Of a stretch of 64,000 bases of DNA, positions 22,339 through 33,412 are shown in pieces. Under the pieces are notes generated by a model, which had not been told where the DNA came from, made no database searches, and saw only the letters and a list, made by a program, of their open reading frames with translations. Position 1 is the stretch's first letter; each line of letters opens with the position of its first letter. The stretch spans positions 6,076,001 to 6,140,000 of the forward strand of contig NC_088319.1 of NCBI RefSeq assembly GCF_910592395.1, in the 5' to 3' direction. This DNA comes from Lineus longissimus (taxonomy: Eukaryota; Nemertea; Pilidiophora; Heteronemertea; Lineidae). Made by a program: the position numbers and the translations under genes.

Positions 22339-22440
22339 ATGCCATCTCGTGTCCAACCAAAACGTTCTGCAGCGCTGAAGAATAAACGCCCAAGACCAGC
22401 ATCATTAGATGAAACCGTGTCGGAAGAAGAAATTGAATAA
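22339..22440 (+). CDS. 33-codon basic/acidic small ORF, possible exon remnant
   Basis: ATG at 22339 follows a pyrimidine-AG (TTTGCAG at 22316-22322) and opens MPSRVQPKRSAALKNKRP then RPASLDETVSEEEIE before TAA at 22438-22440. The basic-then-acidic composition looks like the N-terminus of a nuclear protein or TE protein. It has no recognisable domain and no following exon that I can see. Chance is a serious alternative. Confidence 0.25.
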   Translation: MPSRVQPKRSAALKNKRPRPASLDETVSEEEIE

Positions 22441-22970
22441 ATATCCTTGCAATATGTTCCCTGCTCAATTCTGGTAAACATCACAATATCTGTAATAAAA
22501 GTGATAAAAACCCGAAACCACGCCAAATTCAACGCGTTGAAAAGTCAGAAAACCGAACCAGAGGACGAAATTCGGCCAAAATTCGTGTAGTGGCAGTGGT
22601 GATTGTGAATATCATACTGGAGACTCCGGGTAGTGTAAAAGTTTAATGGGCATGATAGAAAGATTTTCACCTCTGCACACCTCCGACATTGTGTACCCAT
22701 CCCTGAAGTATCTTGGTATATTCATTGTTGGCCGATTTAAATTGCTTTGTTAATTATTTTATTGACTGCCAACTGTTTTGGTAAAGAAAGTTAGAGGACA
22801 AGTTAAGAGAATAACGCAGGGATTAAAAAGGGCCTTGAAATCGGGTCGAACATTTGTCCTCCTGGTTATTAGGCCCGAAGCTCTAACCACGGTAACCTGG
22901 GGTCCTGACCCCACTCTCGCTGAGGTATAGACCAGGTAATAACATTTTATAAACAAAACGGTATATAAAA

Positions 22971-24126
22971 TGAAAAGGCCAGGGGCCATTGTGCTCACCG
23001 GTATTTAGGTAACGACTTAATTGACAATGAATGTTTCTTGAGATATGACCGAGGAAGACTCTGAGGTACTACTAGTATCTGTATCCTAATCATAGGGCAC
23101 TTCATATGTCATTGCAGTTAAGAAACATGCCATAGTTAGGCCGCCAAACAGCAAATTCACGGCATTTCATCTATATGACCTTGAACAGTAGGTAAAATCA
23201 AAAACTTGTATAATATGTAATTTATCCTTGCTGGGAGTACAAATCATAACAACTTTATCGAATATGAATCACTAATGAGCGAGATATCACACTTTCTAGG
23301 TTTTCACTTTTTGCTCCCTGGTGTCAAAGTCGAGAAACAGATCGGCCAAAATTCAGTTTCAGAGGTAACCTGACCTAGGGGGTCTTGTGTACAAAGTTTC
23401 AAGCTCATAGCCCTAGCAGTTACGAAACATGCCTCAAACGGCCAATTTACGCCATTTGACCTCTGTGACCTTGAAAAATAAGTCAAATCGAAAACCTCTA
23501 TGATATGTGATGTATCATGGCTGGGAGTACCTACCATAAGAATTTCATCAAAAACAAATCACTAATAAGTGAGATATCACACTTTTTGTGTTTTCAGTTT
23601 CGGCCCCCTGTTTGCCAGGTCAAGAATCAGATCAGACCAAAATTAGCTGTCAGAGGTCATCTGATCTAGGGGGTCATGCATAAAAACTTCCAAGCTCATA
23701 GCCCTACCAGTTAAGAAACGTGCCACAGTTACACTCAAACGGCAAATAAACGCCATTTGACCTCTGTGACCTTGAAAAGGAGGTCAAATCAAAAACACGT
23801 ATGATATGTGATATATCCTTGCTAGGAGTACCTACCATAAAGATTTCATCGAAAAAAATCACTAATAAGTGAGATATCACACTATTTATGTTTTCAGTTT
23901 TGGCCCCCTGGTGGCCAAGTCAAGAATCAGACCAGACCGAAATTCAGTGCCAAATGTTATCTGACCTCGGGGGTCATGCATACAAAGATTTGAGTCCATA
24001 GCCCTAGCGGTTAAGAAACGTCCCACTGTTTTTGAAATAAGATACGACGGACGACGACGACGACGGCTACGACCGACGACGGACACTGCGCTGTCGTATA
24101 GACTCACCGCACCAGTGAGCTAAAAA
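22971..24126 (-). mobile_element. Satellite-cored element, copy 1
   Basis: Ends are marked by GGCCATTGTGCTCACC at 22985 and AGTGAGCTAAAAAG near 24114, the same terminal signals as at 50199-51334 and 57715-59373 but reversed. The core is a tandem repeat of about 230 bases with GACCTCTGTGACCTTGAAAA, GGTCAAATCAAAAAC, GAGTACCTACCATAA and GAGATATCACACTTT in each unit. A CGACGACGACG run lies near 24050. No protein domain is encoded. Two-ended boundaries and an insertion into a gene fragment elsewhere in the window show that this family moves as a unit. Confidence 0.75.
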
Positions 24127-24630
24127 GCGATTTTACAACAATTCGTATGTGTATCTTTTGAAAACATAACGAAAATCTTTATCTGCATCAATAATTTCAG
24201 ATAAAAGCCGTGTCAGTGGGGCAGAATGCAGAACTGTGTGACTACACAGTGCGTGCCAAGCAGTTAATAAGAGAAAAGAATGTATCGTAGTAGAGAGGTT
24301 ATTCTTTATTTTCTAGGTGACAATGTCTGTGAAAAAAAGGTGAGAACAGTGCGGACGGTACATAATAGTGGATATGGATAACAATCAAGTACCGGTATAC
24401 AGTGTTTTTAGATTATTTACAACAATGAAAGACAAATCATACTTACGTAATATAATTCACTAAAGTGTTTAATTGGCCAAGTGATGTTCGCAGCTATTTT
24501 CTATTCAAGCATTTATACTATGACTTCAACGATATAAGACATGTTGATCAATTACTACATGAAATGGAAATAAAGGCCAAGTATACATGACGTCATGATC
24601 TAAACATCATTAACCAAAACCTGTGTGACA

Positions 24631-24875
24631 CTATTTCGTGCAAACAACGCATGTTAGTTCATAACCTTGCACATACGGCTTACACGGCAGTGACCCACAT
24701 GAGCCCTGAACATGGTACATCAATGCGCCGTTGTCATTCCTGGCGCCACCTTCGCTACCAGATTCCGGGGCGTTGTCCACGCATGCGAATTCGGTCCTTC
24801 CCTTGTGGCCGTAGTGCTCAGACATCAGATATCCCCAGTACTCCATGGTCCAGCCGGGAACACATTCTTTCGTGC
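24631..24875 (-). CDS. C-terminal exon of a short-chain collagen C4-like protein
   Basis: The minus-strand exon begins after an acceptor AG at 24877-24876 and ends with TAG at 24633-24631. It encodes about 80 residues: TKECVPGWTMEYWGYLMSEH, GRTEFACVDNAPESGSEGG, NGALMYHVQGSCGSLPC and GYELTCVVCTK. Six cysteines and the Trp/Tyr-rich start match the cysteine-rich C-terminal domain found in invertebrate short-chain collagen C4-like secreted proteins, where it follows Gly-x-y repeats on earlier exons. No Gly-x-y exon is visible upstream within the window, so this is an orphan exon or part of a gene with long introns. The frame before the acceptor is intronic. It is one of the few likely host-gene pieces here. 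Confidence 0.62.
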
Positions 24876-24879
24876 CTGG

Positions 24880-25459
24880 TATCATAATATGAAACGATGG
24901 ACATGGAAAAGTTGTTATTGTGTAACTTCTTTTTCTTTTGTCCAAATATTTAATGTTAAAGAGACATAACTTATGATTAAACACCATTCGCAGCAACAAG
25001 CAATTTTGCCATTTGTTAGACGATTCATTTGTTACAGGTTAATGAAAAGGACCCTACTTTCGCCTTCAGTTGAAGAATGGCCTAAACCCAATGGCGTAAT
25101 TGGCATCTATTGTGGAATTAATTGATTATAATTGAAAAAGATTGCTGAAACATGGATTTCGCAAAGTGAAAAACTGAGTTGAACCTTTTGTAATGCAATG
25201 ATTAAGCTACAGGTAAATCAGATCCCCGACTGACTGAACCGGACATGGGCATCATTACCCCAGCAAGAACCCAATGTAACCCCAAAATAGGGTCGTTTAT
25301 AATGTTTGAGACATGTTTATACAATAACAATGCTGAAGCCATTGCCTGCAGTGACCTTGCTAATGATTTTTATGTGGGAGGGGCCAGGGACCCTGACTAT
25401 TGATAAAGTCCTCACGATATTATATTCGTCAACAATGGGGCACAGACTTTCAGATATAT
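24880..25459. other. Non-coding, possibly intron of the collagen-like gene
   Basis: No coding exon is visible on either strand. If the collagen-like gene is real, this is its minus-strand upstream intron. Confidence 0.35.
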
Positions 25460-25496
25460 TCGTGACTGACCTATATTACCAGTACAGTCCAATATA

Positions 25497-27625
25497 CAGT
25501 AAATGCTCAGTTACCTCGGGATAGGCCTACTTCAGATCAACTTAGTTTTTGGTATAAAATGGGGCCCAGAGAGGGTATTCATGTAAAATGTGACACTGAT
25601 TTTTTAGTGAATAGAAGTGTACAGGCCTATGGTTGATTGGTTTTCTGAAAGAGGACTTGAATGAGACGTGTCCTTTGCCAAGGCCTGGGTCTATTTCATA
25701 CTATTGTAGGAGAAAAAGAATTAACCCTTTCTTGTTTTTTAGTGAAATTGGTTTCAGTCATTCAATACGCAGACCTCTGACCAGTGACAATGATTACAAC
25801 TTTTATCCACCTTTTCGTGTTGTTTGTACGTTTGGTTGTCTGCATGGATATGCCTAATGATGGTGAGGGTGATATGGAAGGTCATCGTCCTGGTACGTCA
25901 AGGCGACTCCATGGCTACCCTGTGGAGGCACGTCTACGGCATGCATTAGACTGTCAGCATGCTATTGAACATGGTCAGGTTTTGAAAGTCGCAGAGTATG
26001 CAAGGAGGCATAGATTGGCCAATTCAACTTTGCGCGGATGGATTCAGGACATTGACCACCTCATGGACCAGGCAGAACACAATGCTCACAGTCGAAGGGT
26101 GCGCATTGATCATGATGGATTATGGCCTGAGGTTGAAGATGCCGTGCACCAGTCATTTCTTGAGAGGAGGCAGAGAGCTCTGCCTGTATCCAGGTCTGAT
26201 CTTCGCCAGGATGCTGTTGTAGCCTTTGAAAATTGGTGGGGTGAGCTTCCTGTCGAAAGACAGGATGAAATGAGGCACCAGCGCCCTGAAAGAGTGAACT
26301 TTGTTGCTAGTGATGGGTGGTTGTCAAGGTTCATGGCCAGAAAGTGCATCACGTTTCGTCGAAAGACCAAGGATACTGCCACATTACCACGTGATGCTGA
26401 GGAGAGGGTGGCTAGATTTCAAGAGGAGGTACGGACTACTGTTCAGGAAAAAAACGTCCACACTATTTTTAACTTTAATGAAACTTTTACCCAACTTGAT
26501 TTTCCGCCAATGTATACTGCTGCAACAAAGGGGTCAAAGAACATTGATGTGCGGACATCGAGGGGGAACCCAAAACTGGGTTGTACGGTTGGACTTACAA
26601 TTGGGTCAAATGGAGAGAAAGCTCCAGCTCATGTCGTTTTCAGGGAACCCGGTTTTGTTAGGGAAATCAGAGCCCTGCATGACATACCAGAAAATGTAAG
26701 GGTAACGTCTTCAAGGTCTGGGTGGGAGAATGCAGGAACACTGCAGCACTGGCAGGAAGAAATCTTTTTTCCCTTTGTTGGAGACTTTAATCCAAATGAA
26801 ATTTTGCTTTTGGTAGACAGATTTCGCCCAGATCAGGCCGAACAATTCTGCCAGCCTCTGGTTGAAGCTGGTATTTTACTTGATGACATCCCTGCCAGAT
26901 GTACATCTCTCGCCGAGCCTCTAGACCTAACCGTCATGAGGGGGTTTAAAACCTTGGTCCGTAAGTACTGGAAGGAATGGAAAACCCAGCATACTAATGC
27001 AGATGGACAGTGTGACAAAATCCCTCTCCTATCAGTTCTAGGAATTCTAAGTCATGCATGGGCTGATGTAAGTCCCAATGCAGCAATTCGGGGATTCCAA
27101 GTAGCTGGACTCATTCCACGTGAAAATGGACAATACGCCGATGCTCAGGCGGAAGGAGGTCTTCTCCTTGATGAAGATGAACTGTCTGATGTGGCAGAGG
27201 ATATTGTGTTTCATGATTACAATGAAGACAGTGACTGACTTGTAACAGAAGTCTGAATTTGTCATAAAGTGTTGACTTTTCGGCTCATGAGACTCATTCC
27301 ACCAATCAATGTTGAAATTTGGTCTTTTTTAGTGTTGTAATGAGTTGTCTAATGCTGACTGATTTTGACTTTTCATTCAGTGTTAGGATACACTCCAATG
27401 CAGACAAGAGCGACCTATTCACTTTTATTCTATTACTCAATGAACTCCCAAGGGGTCTGACTTGAATAAACGAAATGAGCATGATGTTCTGACTTCATGT
27501 TAATTTAAACACCTATTGAAACAGCTGTCACCATAAATAAGTGGTCAACTTTCTCTCCCCCATAAAGGCCTCATATTATGTGTTTGCAAAAATTGGCTGA
27601 TCCCGAGGTAACTGAGCATTTACTG
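25497..27625 (+). mobile_element. Pogo-like DNA transposon with TA duplication
   Basis: The ends are CAGTAAATGCTCAGTTACCT (continuing CGGGAT) at 25497 and the exact reverse complement ending at 27625, a TIR of about 26 bases. TA flanks both sides (25495-25496 and 27626-27627), the target duplication of the Tc1/mariner/pogo group. Host minisatellite DNA continues on both sides, so boundaries are certain. The 2,129-bp element contains one open transposase gene. It looks recent: TIRs match and the reading frame is not broken. Confidence 0.92.
25790..27238 (+). CDS. Pogo-like transposase, CENP-B HTH plus DDE domain
   Basis: The frame is open from before the first ATG (25790) to TGA at 27236-27238. 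An ATG at 25844 (MDMPNDGEGDMEGH) is the more credible start, since the preceding 18 residues are hydrophobic and unlike the family. Numbered from 25784: residues 50-110 hold a Psq/HTH region (VAEYARRHRLANSTLRGWI). Residues about 110-205 hold a CENP-B-type HTH ending GWLSRFMARKCITFRRKT. The DDE nuclease starts FNFNETFTQLDFPPMY. The first acidic position is Asn232, the second is Asp345 (LLLVDRF) and the third Asp381 (EPLDLTVMRGFK). Spacing of the last two fits pogo. The Asn is shared with the second copy in this window. An acidic tail ends the protein. Confidence 0.85.
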   Translation: MITTFIHLFVLFVRLVVCMDMPNDGEGDMEGHRPGTSRRLHGYPVEARLRHALDCQHAIEHGQVLKVAEYARRHRLANSTLRGWIQDIDHLMDQAEHNAHSRRVRIDHDGLWPEVEDAVHQSFLERRQRALPVSRSDLRQDAVVAFENWWGELPVERQDEMRHQRPERVNFVASDGWLSRFMARKCITFRRKTKDTATLPRDAEERVARFQEEVRTTVQEKNVHTIFNFNETFTQLDFPPMYTAATKGSKNIDVRTSRGNPKLGCTVGLTIGSNGEKAPAHVVFREPGFVREIRALHDIPENVRVTSSRSGWENAGTLQHWQEEIFFPFVGDFNPNEILLLVDRFRPDQAEQFCQPLVEAGILLDDIPARCTSLAEPLDLTVMRGFKTLVRKYWKEWKTQHTNADGQCDKIPLLSVLGILSHAWADVSPNAAIRGFQVAGLIPRENGQYADAQAEGGLLLDEDELSDVAEDIVFHDYNEDSD

Positions 27626-27830
27626 TATATTTCTTTTTTTGACTGACCTCTATTACCAGTACAGTCCAATATATATTTCATTTTTCGTGACTGACCTATA
27701 TTACCAGTACAGTCAAATACATATTCTATTCTTCGTGACTGACCTATATTACCAGTACAGTCCAATATATATTTCATTTTTCGTGACTGACCTATATTAC
27801 CAGTACAATCCAAAGATACTATTTAGTCTG

Positions 27831-29170
27831 TATATTATTCTAGGGCTGGGGTGGGGGATGGGGAAATTCTCCAGTGACAAACTTTTCGATTGTCATTCTG
27901 GTAAAAAAAACACGTCCAAAGAAGAAATTAGTCTCATAACTTTTAACAACGCTCGAAAAAAACTTTTAAAATGTTCATGTGGCGAGGTGCCACATGTACC
28001 GACTATACCTGTGGATCTAAATATATATATGTCATCATTGAAATCCTCAGAGAAATTAAACCAAGACAAAAAAGGGTTCCATGCCTTTGGTTTCCATGTA
28101 CCGCGAACGATGCTAACGATAGGATTTAGCTGACAGGATTTGGCCACATGAACCCCTCCCTGTCCAGAAGACGCGGGGGTCGTCAGATCAATTTGAAACC
28201 GCCATGGACATCACTTCTTCCCCTTTACAAGTCGGTCGCGATGACCTCCATGTGCAAACCATTTTTGCTGTGGATGCCCTGGTAACCCATGTCGCCTAAC
28301 CAGACATAGCGCGCTGCCTGACTAGAAGTTACCGCCTCTGAGACCCAGGGTTGAGACACTGGGGTCTGCCCCTAGCTGACAGGTGGCTGGAGATCCATAT
28401 CAAAGAGCATACCAACCGTACATAACCGGCTGGACTGGTACACCCTATCAGGCTCAGACTCCCCAACCGAGTCTATTGAGCGCAGCCGCAGCGCCAGCTA
28501 ATATGGATGGATTTACGTCGTTAAATAACTGTCGACCTGATGAGCATTCGTTCACGGTACATAGAGTTTATCGGGGTTGGGGGCGAAGAGACAAGACCAG
28601 GAACTCCTATGGGGTCGCGGGCGCAATGCAACCCGAGGAACGAGATGCACCCAAAGTACAAACTCGAAAACAACTGGCTCATCCTTCGCCATAGGTGTCA
28701 AGTATGTACCACTTATACAGACAGGCGTCATTAACGTTGGGTAACACCTCACAAGGAGCAATACCAGCCTTTTCAAGACCTGATATTTAGCGAAAAGGTG
28801 CGACAACAATGATAATACAGTAAGTTCACAGTTTATCGGTGGTGAAGGAAAATATTTCTAAGTCAAATAGTAGGCCCACAAAGGGAGGCCTAGAATGGCA
28901 AAGCCAGTCAGATCACATCCATTACATAGGCCTTGCTTCTTTTCGGGCCAATGCACTTATCACCAAAGTCAGTGATCAATACTGGTAGTGATCTCTGATC
29001 AGTTTCACAAAGGCCATATAAGGGTAATTCATGGTTGCCAAATCCACCAGTTCCACATTCTGTGGTGGTGACACAGTCATTTGAATGATTTATACCATGT
29101 TGTCCCGAGCTGTTTTTTTTCGATTCTGGGCTACCTTGTCATCTCAAAGGCAGGTAGCCTTGGTGTAACG
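27831..29170. other. Spacer without a supported gene
   Basis: Two frames (about 27860-28133 and 28383-28694) are open but show no domain, no splice logic I trust and no repeat match. A pyrimidine-poor AG (GCTGACAG at 28375-28382) precedes the second. I leave both unannotated. Confidence 0.35.
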
Positions 29171-29949
29171 GAGATGGAGAGTGATGCTGATTCGCCTGGT
29201 GAAGAAACAGATAATGATGGTACGACAGAGATAGAGTGATGCTGATTCGCCTGGTGTAGAGACTGATGATGAGACAGAGATGGAGAGTGATGCTGATTTG
29301 CCTGGCGTAGAGACTGATTATGACGGTACAACGGAGATAGAGAGTGATGTTGATGGCGATGATGGACAAGTGGCTGCAGCTCCTGTTGGTCTTCCCCGAA
29401 GACACAACAGTTATACGGTTGAATCACGACTTCGCCATGTTTTGGACTGTGAAGCTGCAATAGAGCAGTATGGTGCCAAGTGTTGCAGAATACGCGAGGC
29501 AATACCGATCGTCAAACACAACGCTGAGGAGATGGATAAGCACGCGTGAAACCCTGATGGCGCAAGCAGAGCATGATGGATTTCGTAGGCGTGTTCGGCA
29601 GGATCACGAGGGTTGCTGGCCTGAGGTAGAGGAGGCGCTGCACGAGAGGGTTCTTGATTACAGACGGCGAGCATTACCAGTTACACGTGCTGATATGGTT
29701 AGAGATGGACTACAGGCATTCCAAGAATGGTGGATTGGTCTGGAGCCGCAGACACAACAGGAAATCAGGGAAAACAGGCCAGAAAGATTAGACTTTCGGG
29801 CATCTGCTGGATGGATTACTCACTTTATGAACAGAAAGAGGATTTCATGTCGCAGGAACACAAGGGACACGAGTGCCTTACCAGCTGATGCTGATCAACA
29901 AGTTGCGAGATTTGCTAGAAATGTGCGAAGGACCGTTTGTGACAAAGTG

Positions 29950-31045
29950 CATCAAGGCCATCGGTACCTCCGGGCAAGAATTATAACAAAAGCTGGTTAA
30001 AATAAACTGAGTGATTATTTACAAGAATAAACGTAGATAACGAATATTAAAAACCCAAGAAAAATAGTTCATATGAGCACGTTACTACTACTTCTGGCAA
30101 CAGTCCAAAAATTCTTCTGGAGACAAGTGTTCAGTGTTCAGCAATATCAAAGGGACAGTTCCGGTGGGGGTATGAGCAACGAATTATGATAAACACAGGA
30201 TGACATTCGGCCGGCCGAACCTCGAAGAGACACAGTGCAGGAATTGGGTGCTTCGACCCGGTATGCCCTCAGGCAGGAAGATATTCAAAAGGATATTAAC
30301 GGCACCAACGCCAGGAACAGATTCTGACCACGTCCACGACAGTGGTCTAGCCGCGTTTCACTACGACTCGTATGGCACCCACGCCAAGAACGGTACACTG
30401 CAGTCTTGCAGTCACAGCGGCACCAACGCCAAGAACGGTACACTGCCGTATTGCAGTCACAGCGGCACCAACGCCAAGAACGGTACACTGCAGCCTTGCA
30501 GTCACAGCGGCACCAACGCCAAGAACGGTACACTGCAGCCTTGCAGTCACAGCGGCACCAACGCCAAGAACGGTACACTGCAGCCTTGCAGTCACAGCGG
30601 CACCAACGCCAAGAACGGTACACTGCAGCCTTGCAGTCACAGCGGCACCAACGCCAGGATATAAGTCGGAGCTCCTTCCGTAAAACAGATCCTGCTCGGT
30701 CCTCGGTGACTTCCAAAGTGACCCAGCCTTCTGCTCACACACCCCACATTAGCTCATACCCCAAAACATTTCATAACAGGGAGTTTCCAGCACAAATCAC
30801 AACAGGCCTAGTTGAATCCTTATTCCTCCTGAATCACCTAACAATGTTACTACATGCAACAGAGAGTCAACTTCTAAAGCACAATTTTATAATATTTATA
30901 GGAAAGTCCATTACTGATGTAATACGCACATAATTCATGTTACCAAAAAAACTCTCAACTTCAACCAGCTTACCAATATAGGCCTACCTTAAAATAGGCT
31001 ACAGGGTGTCCAAAAAAAAGAAAAGAAAAGGCAACTTCGCCACAC
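29950..31045. mobile_element. 1.1-kb insertion splitting the second pogo transposase
   Basis: Coding similarity to the 25.8-kb transposase stops near 29950 and resumes near 31048, leaving about 1.1 kb that has no counterpart in the intact copy. It contains a 45-bp array and ends close to ACAGGGTGTCCAAAAAAAAG, a terminal-like sequence also seen near 44208 and 54490. No TIR or TSD is convincing, and the edges are approximate. Confidence 0.55.
30375..30660. repeat. 45-bp tandem repeat, about six copies
   Basis: Units of exactly 45 bases contain CACCAACGCCAAGAACGGTA and CACTGCAGCCTTGCAGTCAC. Copies are nearly identical. Because 45 is a multiple of three, all six frames remain open and give repeats such as HSGTNAKNGTLQPCS; none is a gene. 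Confidence 0.95.
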
Positions 31046-32284
31046 CGTTGCTCGAAACAATGTGGATGCTGTATTCAATATGAATGAGACATTCGCGCAA
31101 TTGGATTTCCCACCTCTTTATAAAGCAGCAACTAAAGGGGACAGGAATGTGGACGTTAAAACTTCAAGAGCCAATCCAAAACTTGGATGTACTATTGGAC
31201 TAACAATTGAGAGTAATGGTGAAAAAATGCCGGCTCACGTGGTGTTCCGTCAGCCAGGATTCATACTCGAAATCCGGGCACTTCAGGACATCCCCGAGAA
31301 CACTCGTGTTACATCATCAAGATCAGGATGGGAAAATGGGGAAACACTCCAACACTGGCTAGAAAATGTGTTTTTCCCATTTATGGGAGAATTTCCAGAT
31401 AATGACAAACTGTTGCTTTTGGACCAATACTGCGCGCATATGACAGAGGAATTTTGTACGCCACTTATTGAGGCAGGGGTCTTGCTTGATAACATCCCAG
31501 CCCGATGTACCTCACTTTCTCAGCCTTTAGATTTGACGATAATGCGTGCTTTCAAATCTGCCATGAGACGGCACTGGAAAAACTGGAAACAAGAAAACAC
31601 TGATGAAAACGGTGTCTGTCGTCGAATTCCTCTGTCAGATGTTTTGATCATAATCAGTCGTACTTGGGAGGATGTGCCTGCAGATTCTGCAGCTAGGGCG
31701 TTTCAGGTGGCTGGGCTGACGCAAGATAATGAGGGTAATTTTCGAAATGTTGGTGATGAACTCCTTGAACATGATGATGAACTTGAAGCAGATGTTGACA
31801 CAGAATTTGCAGATGCTCCCAACGATGCTGGTAACGATGCTGGAAATGATGCTGGTAATGAATCTGATACTGAATCTGATGGGGAACTGATGTAGGGTTG
31901 AGGTAAACGGATTAATAACACTTTGAACAGGTCATAGAAATTGTTGTGGTCTTGGTCTTTTAAAGTAGGTCGCGTTATGATTACACCATTTCTAACCAGC
32001 TGATCCATGGTCATGTAATGCAGGGAATAAGCAGGCAACGTCAAAAATGATTATGCCATTAGGGCCTATCATCAGGGCATGGGGATTGCATGTTGTGGTC
32101 AACTTTAAAAGTGTCCAAAACCGCAAAAGGCTTTAATATTAGGCCTATAACTTGGCACCCATTCTGGGCCTCTTATTTTGGGTTTTATTGGGACTTTTTT
32201 TCCTGAACCTTTTGGGCACTGTAGTGTATATTGGGACTTTCAGTCAATCAGATTTCGACAAATACATAACGTCAGAAGTGTTAG

Positions 32285-32400
32285 AAACTTTAGAGCAGTT
32301 GGTAGAGCGCTCGTCAGAAATGGCAGAATGCGATGTTCGATCCAAAGCTCGTGAGTACGAATCCGGTTGTGGACAACATTTTTCTTTTTCTTTTTTACTC
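32285..32400 (+). mobile_element. tRNA-derived SINE fragment
   Basis: TAGAGCAGTTGGTAGAGCGC near 32292 resembles a tRNA D-arm/A box, and GAGTACGAATCCGG near 32353 resembles a T-arm/B box. A T-rich tail follows from about 32379. Arms between the boxes do not form a clean cloverleaf, so it is a SINE head and not a tRNA gene. Confidence 0.55.
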
Positions 32401-32539
32401 TTTATATTTTTTTTTTATAACGCGTTTCTTTTCCCTTGTTATTTAGATTTTAGATATTTTAGTTATTTCTGCTGCCTGCAACATACCTACAGAAAGGACA
32501 ATAACGATAGCCCATCTCCAAGATCCAAGAAATAGTCCT

Positions 32540-33130
32540 TCAGATATCATATTGAGCATGAATATACAATGAGACTTGTCTCATGTGAATGGTCTTCCTC
32601 CAGTAGGAATATGTTTCTCTGCAATGAGACTTGTCATTCGATACTACCTCGTGTGTATTCCTCCAGTGTATTTTGATACTGTATGCTTCAAATTTGATCC
32701 TGCACAAAACAATACAAGCTTACTTCTAAGTTTCGTGATGACGCCCCGATGACGACACAGATTTATCGGATTCTGATTGGCTGAGAACCTGTGTACAAAT
32801 GTACACTGTACTGCCCGAAAGGTTCAGGAAAAAAAATTCGCGGGCCGGCGATTAAGCAGGCGCATACAGTTAGATATTAAAATGGTAACAAAATGGCCGA
32901 AATTTATCTTCGCACACCATCTTTATACTTGTATAGGAGCTATAGGTAAAACTCAATGGTGACGAAATAGATTTTAAGTAGCCTAAGACTTTTGTTTGCT
33001 GCTGGTTTGCTGCGGCTTTCAGCAGCTTCCTACCGACGGCACAAGGATATCTTTGAAAGCCACCACGTGACCGCAGGGCCAATGCATTGGTGTCATTATT
33101 CACATATCATCTTCGTGACCACGCGAAAAC
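32540..33130. other. Non-coding spacer
   Basis: No gene or repeat boundary is supported here. Confidence 0.35.
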
Positions 33131-33138
33131 ATACTTAA

Positions 33139-33412
33139 AGCTGACATGCATGCATAAAAACCCAAACGACAAAGATAGAAAACACAAACGCCCGACCACC
33201 AGAAGACAAACTGCACTTGAAACATGATAGATACCCAGCGACAGGTCTCACTTGACTGCACAAACACAAGTTCATTGACGAGACAGGTCACAGAGAAAGA
33301 AAAAAACAAAAAATTATTCCTCGAGCGGGTTCGAACTCGTAACCCTCGCCACTTCATCCTTTCCGTCTTTTCTTAATTTGGCCGTTAGGGTTTTTATGCA
33401 TGCATGTCAGCT
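33139..33412. mobile_element. TTAA-flanked MITE with tRNA-like B box
   Basis: Perfect TIRs of 25 bases begin AGCTGACATGCATGCATAAA at 33139 and end with the exact complement at 33412. TTAA lies on both sides (33135-33138 and 33413-33416), the duplication used by Kolobok and piggyBac elements. Inside, on the minus strand, GGGTTACGAGTTCGAACCC (near 33321-33340) has the form of a tRNA T-arm. The 274-bp body is non-coding. Confidence 0.82.

Larger units (their letters stand above)
25460..27830. repeat. 48-bp minisatellite split by the pogo element
   Basis: Units of about 48-50 bases contain GACTGACCTATATTACCAGT and ACAGTCCAATATATATTTC. One partial unit lies at 25460-25496 and about four lie at 27626-27830. 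The pogo element at 25497-27625 occupies the gap, and the unit reads through if it is removed. Confidence 0.88.
29174..31895 (+). pseudogene. Second pogo-like transposase, frameshifted and interrupted
   Basis: This is a diverged relative of the transposase at 25.8 kb. An acidic repeat region (ESDADLPGVETDYDGTTEIE) leads to SYTVESRLRHVLDCEAAIEQ. A frameshift at about 29468 follows, then VAEYARQYRSSNTTLRRWI, HEGCWPEVEEALHERVLDYR and GWITHFMNRKRISCRRNT. The frame is lost near 29950. The nuclease half resumes near 31048 with HTVARNNVDAVFNMNETFAQ. LLLLDQYCAHMTEEF near 31405 and SQPLDLTIMRAFK near 31520 follow, and a DAGNDAGNDAGN acidic tail ends at 31895. The first catalytic Asp is Asn, as in the first copy. 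A 1.1-kb insertion separates the halves. TIRs were not found. Confidence 0.83.

Noticed and set aside
25784-25843. Hydrophobic N-terminus of the pogo transposase as a membrane segment
   Set aside because: It begins at a GTG and has no place in the family; ATG at 25844 is the likelier start.
28383-28694. 103-codon frame with proline- and alanine-rich start
   Set aside because: No domain, no reliable splice sites, and two other frames over the same DNA are also open.
30200-30933. Long overlapping frames of 100-175 codons in several frames
   Set aside because: All derive from the 45-base array, which keeps every frame open; no domain.
32285-32370. tRNA gene
   Set aside because: A- and B-box-like blocks are present but no acceptor stem or cloverleaf pairs; called a SINE head.
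32152-32535. 127-codon frame with hydrophobic ends
   Set aside because: It overlaps a tRNA-derived SINE and its T-rich tail; the hydrophobic residues come from T-rich DNA.
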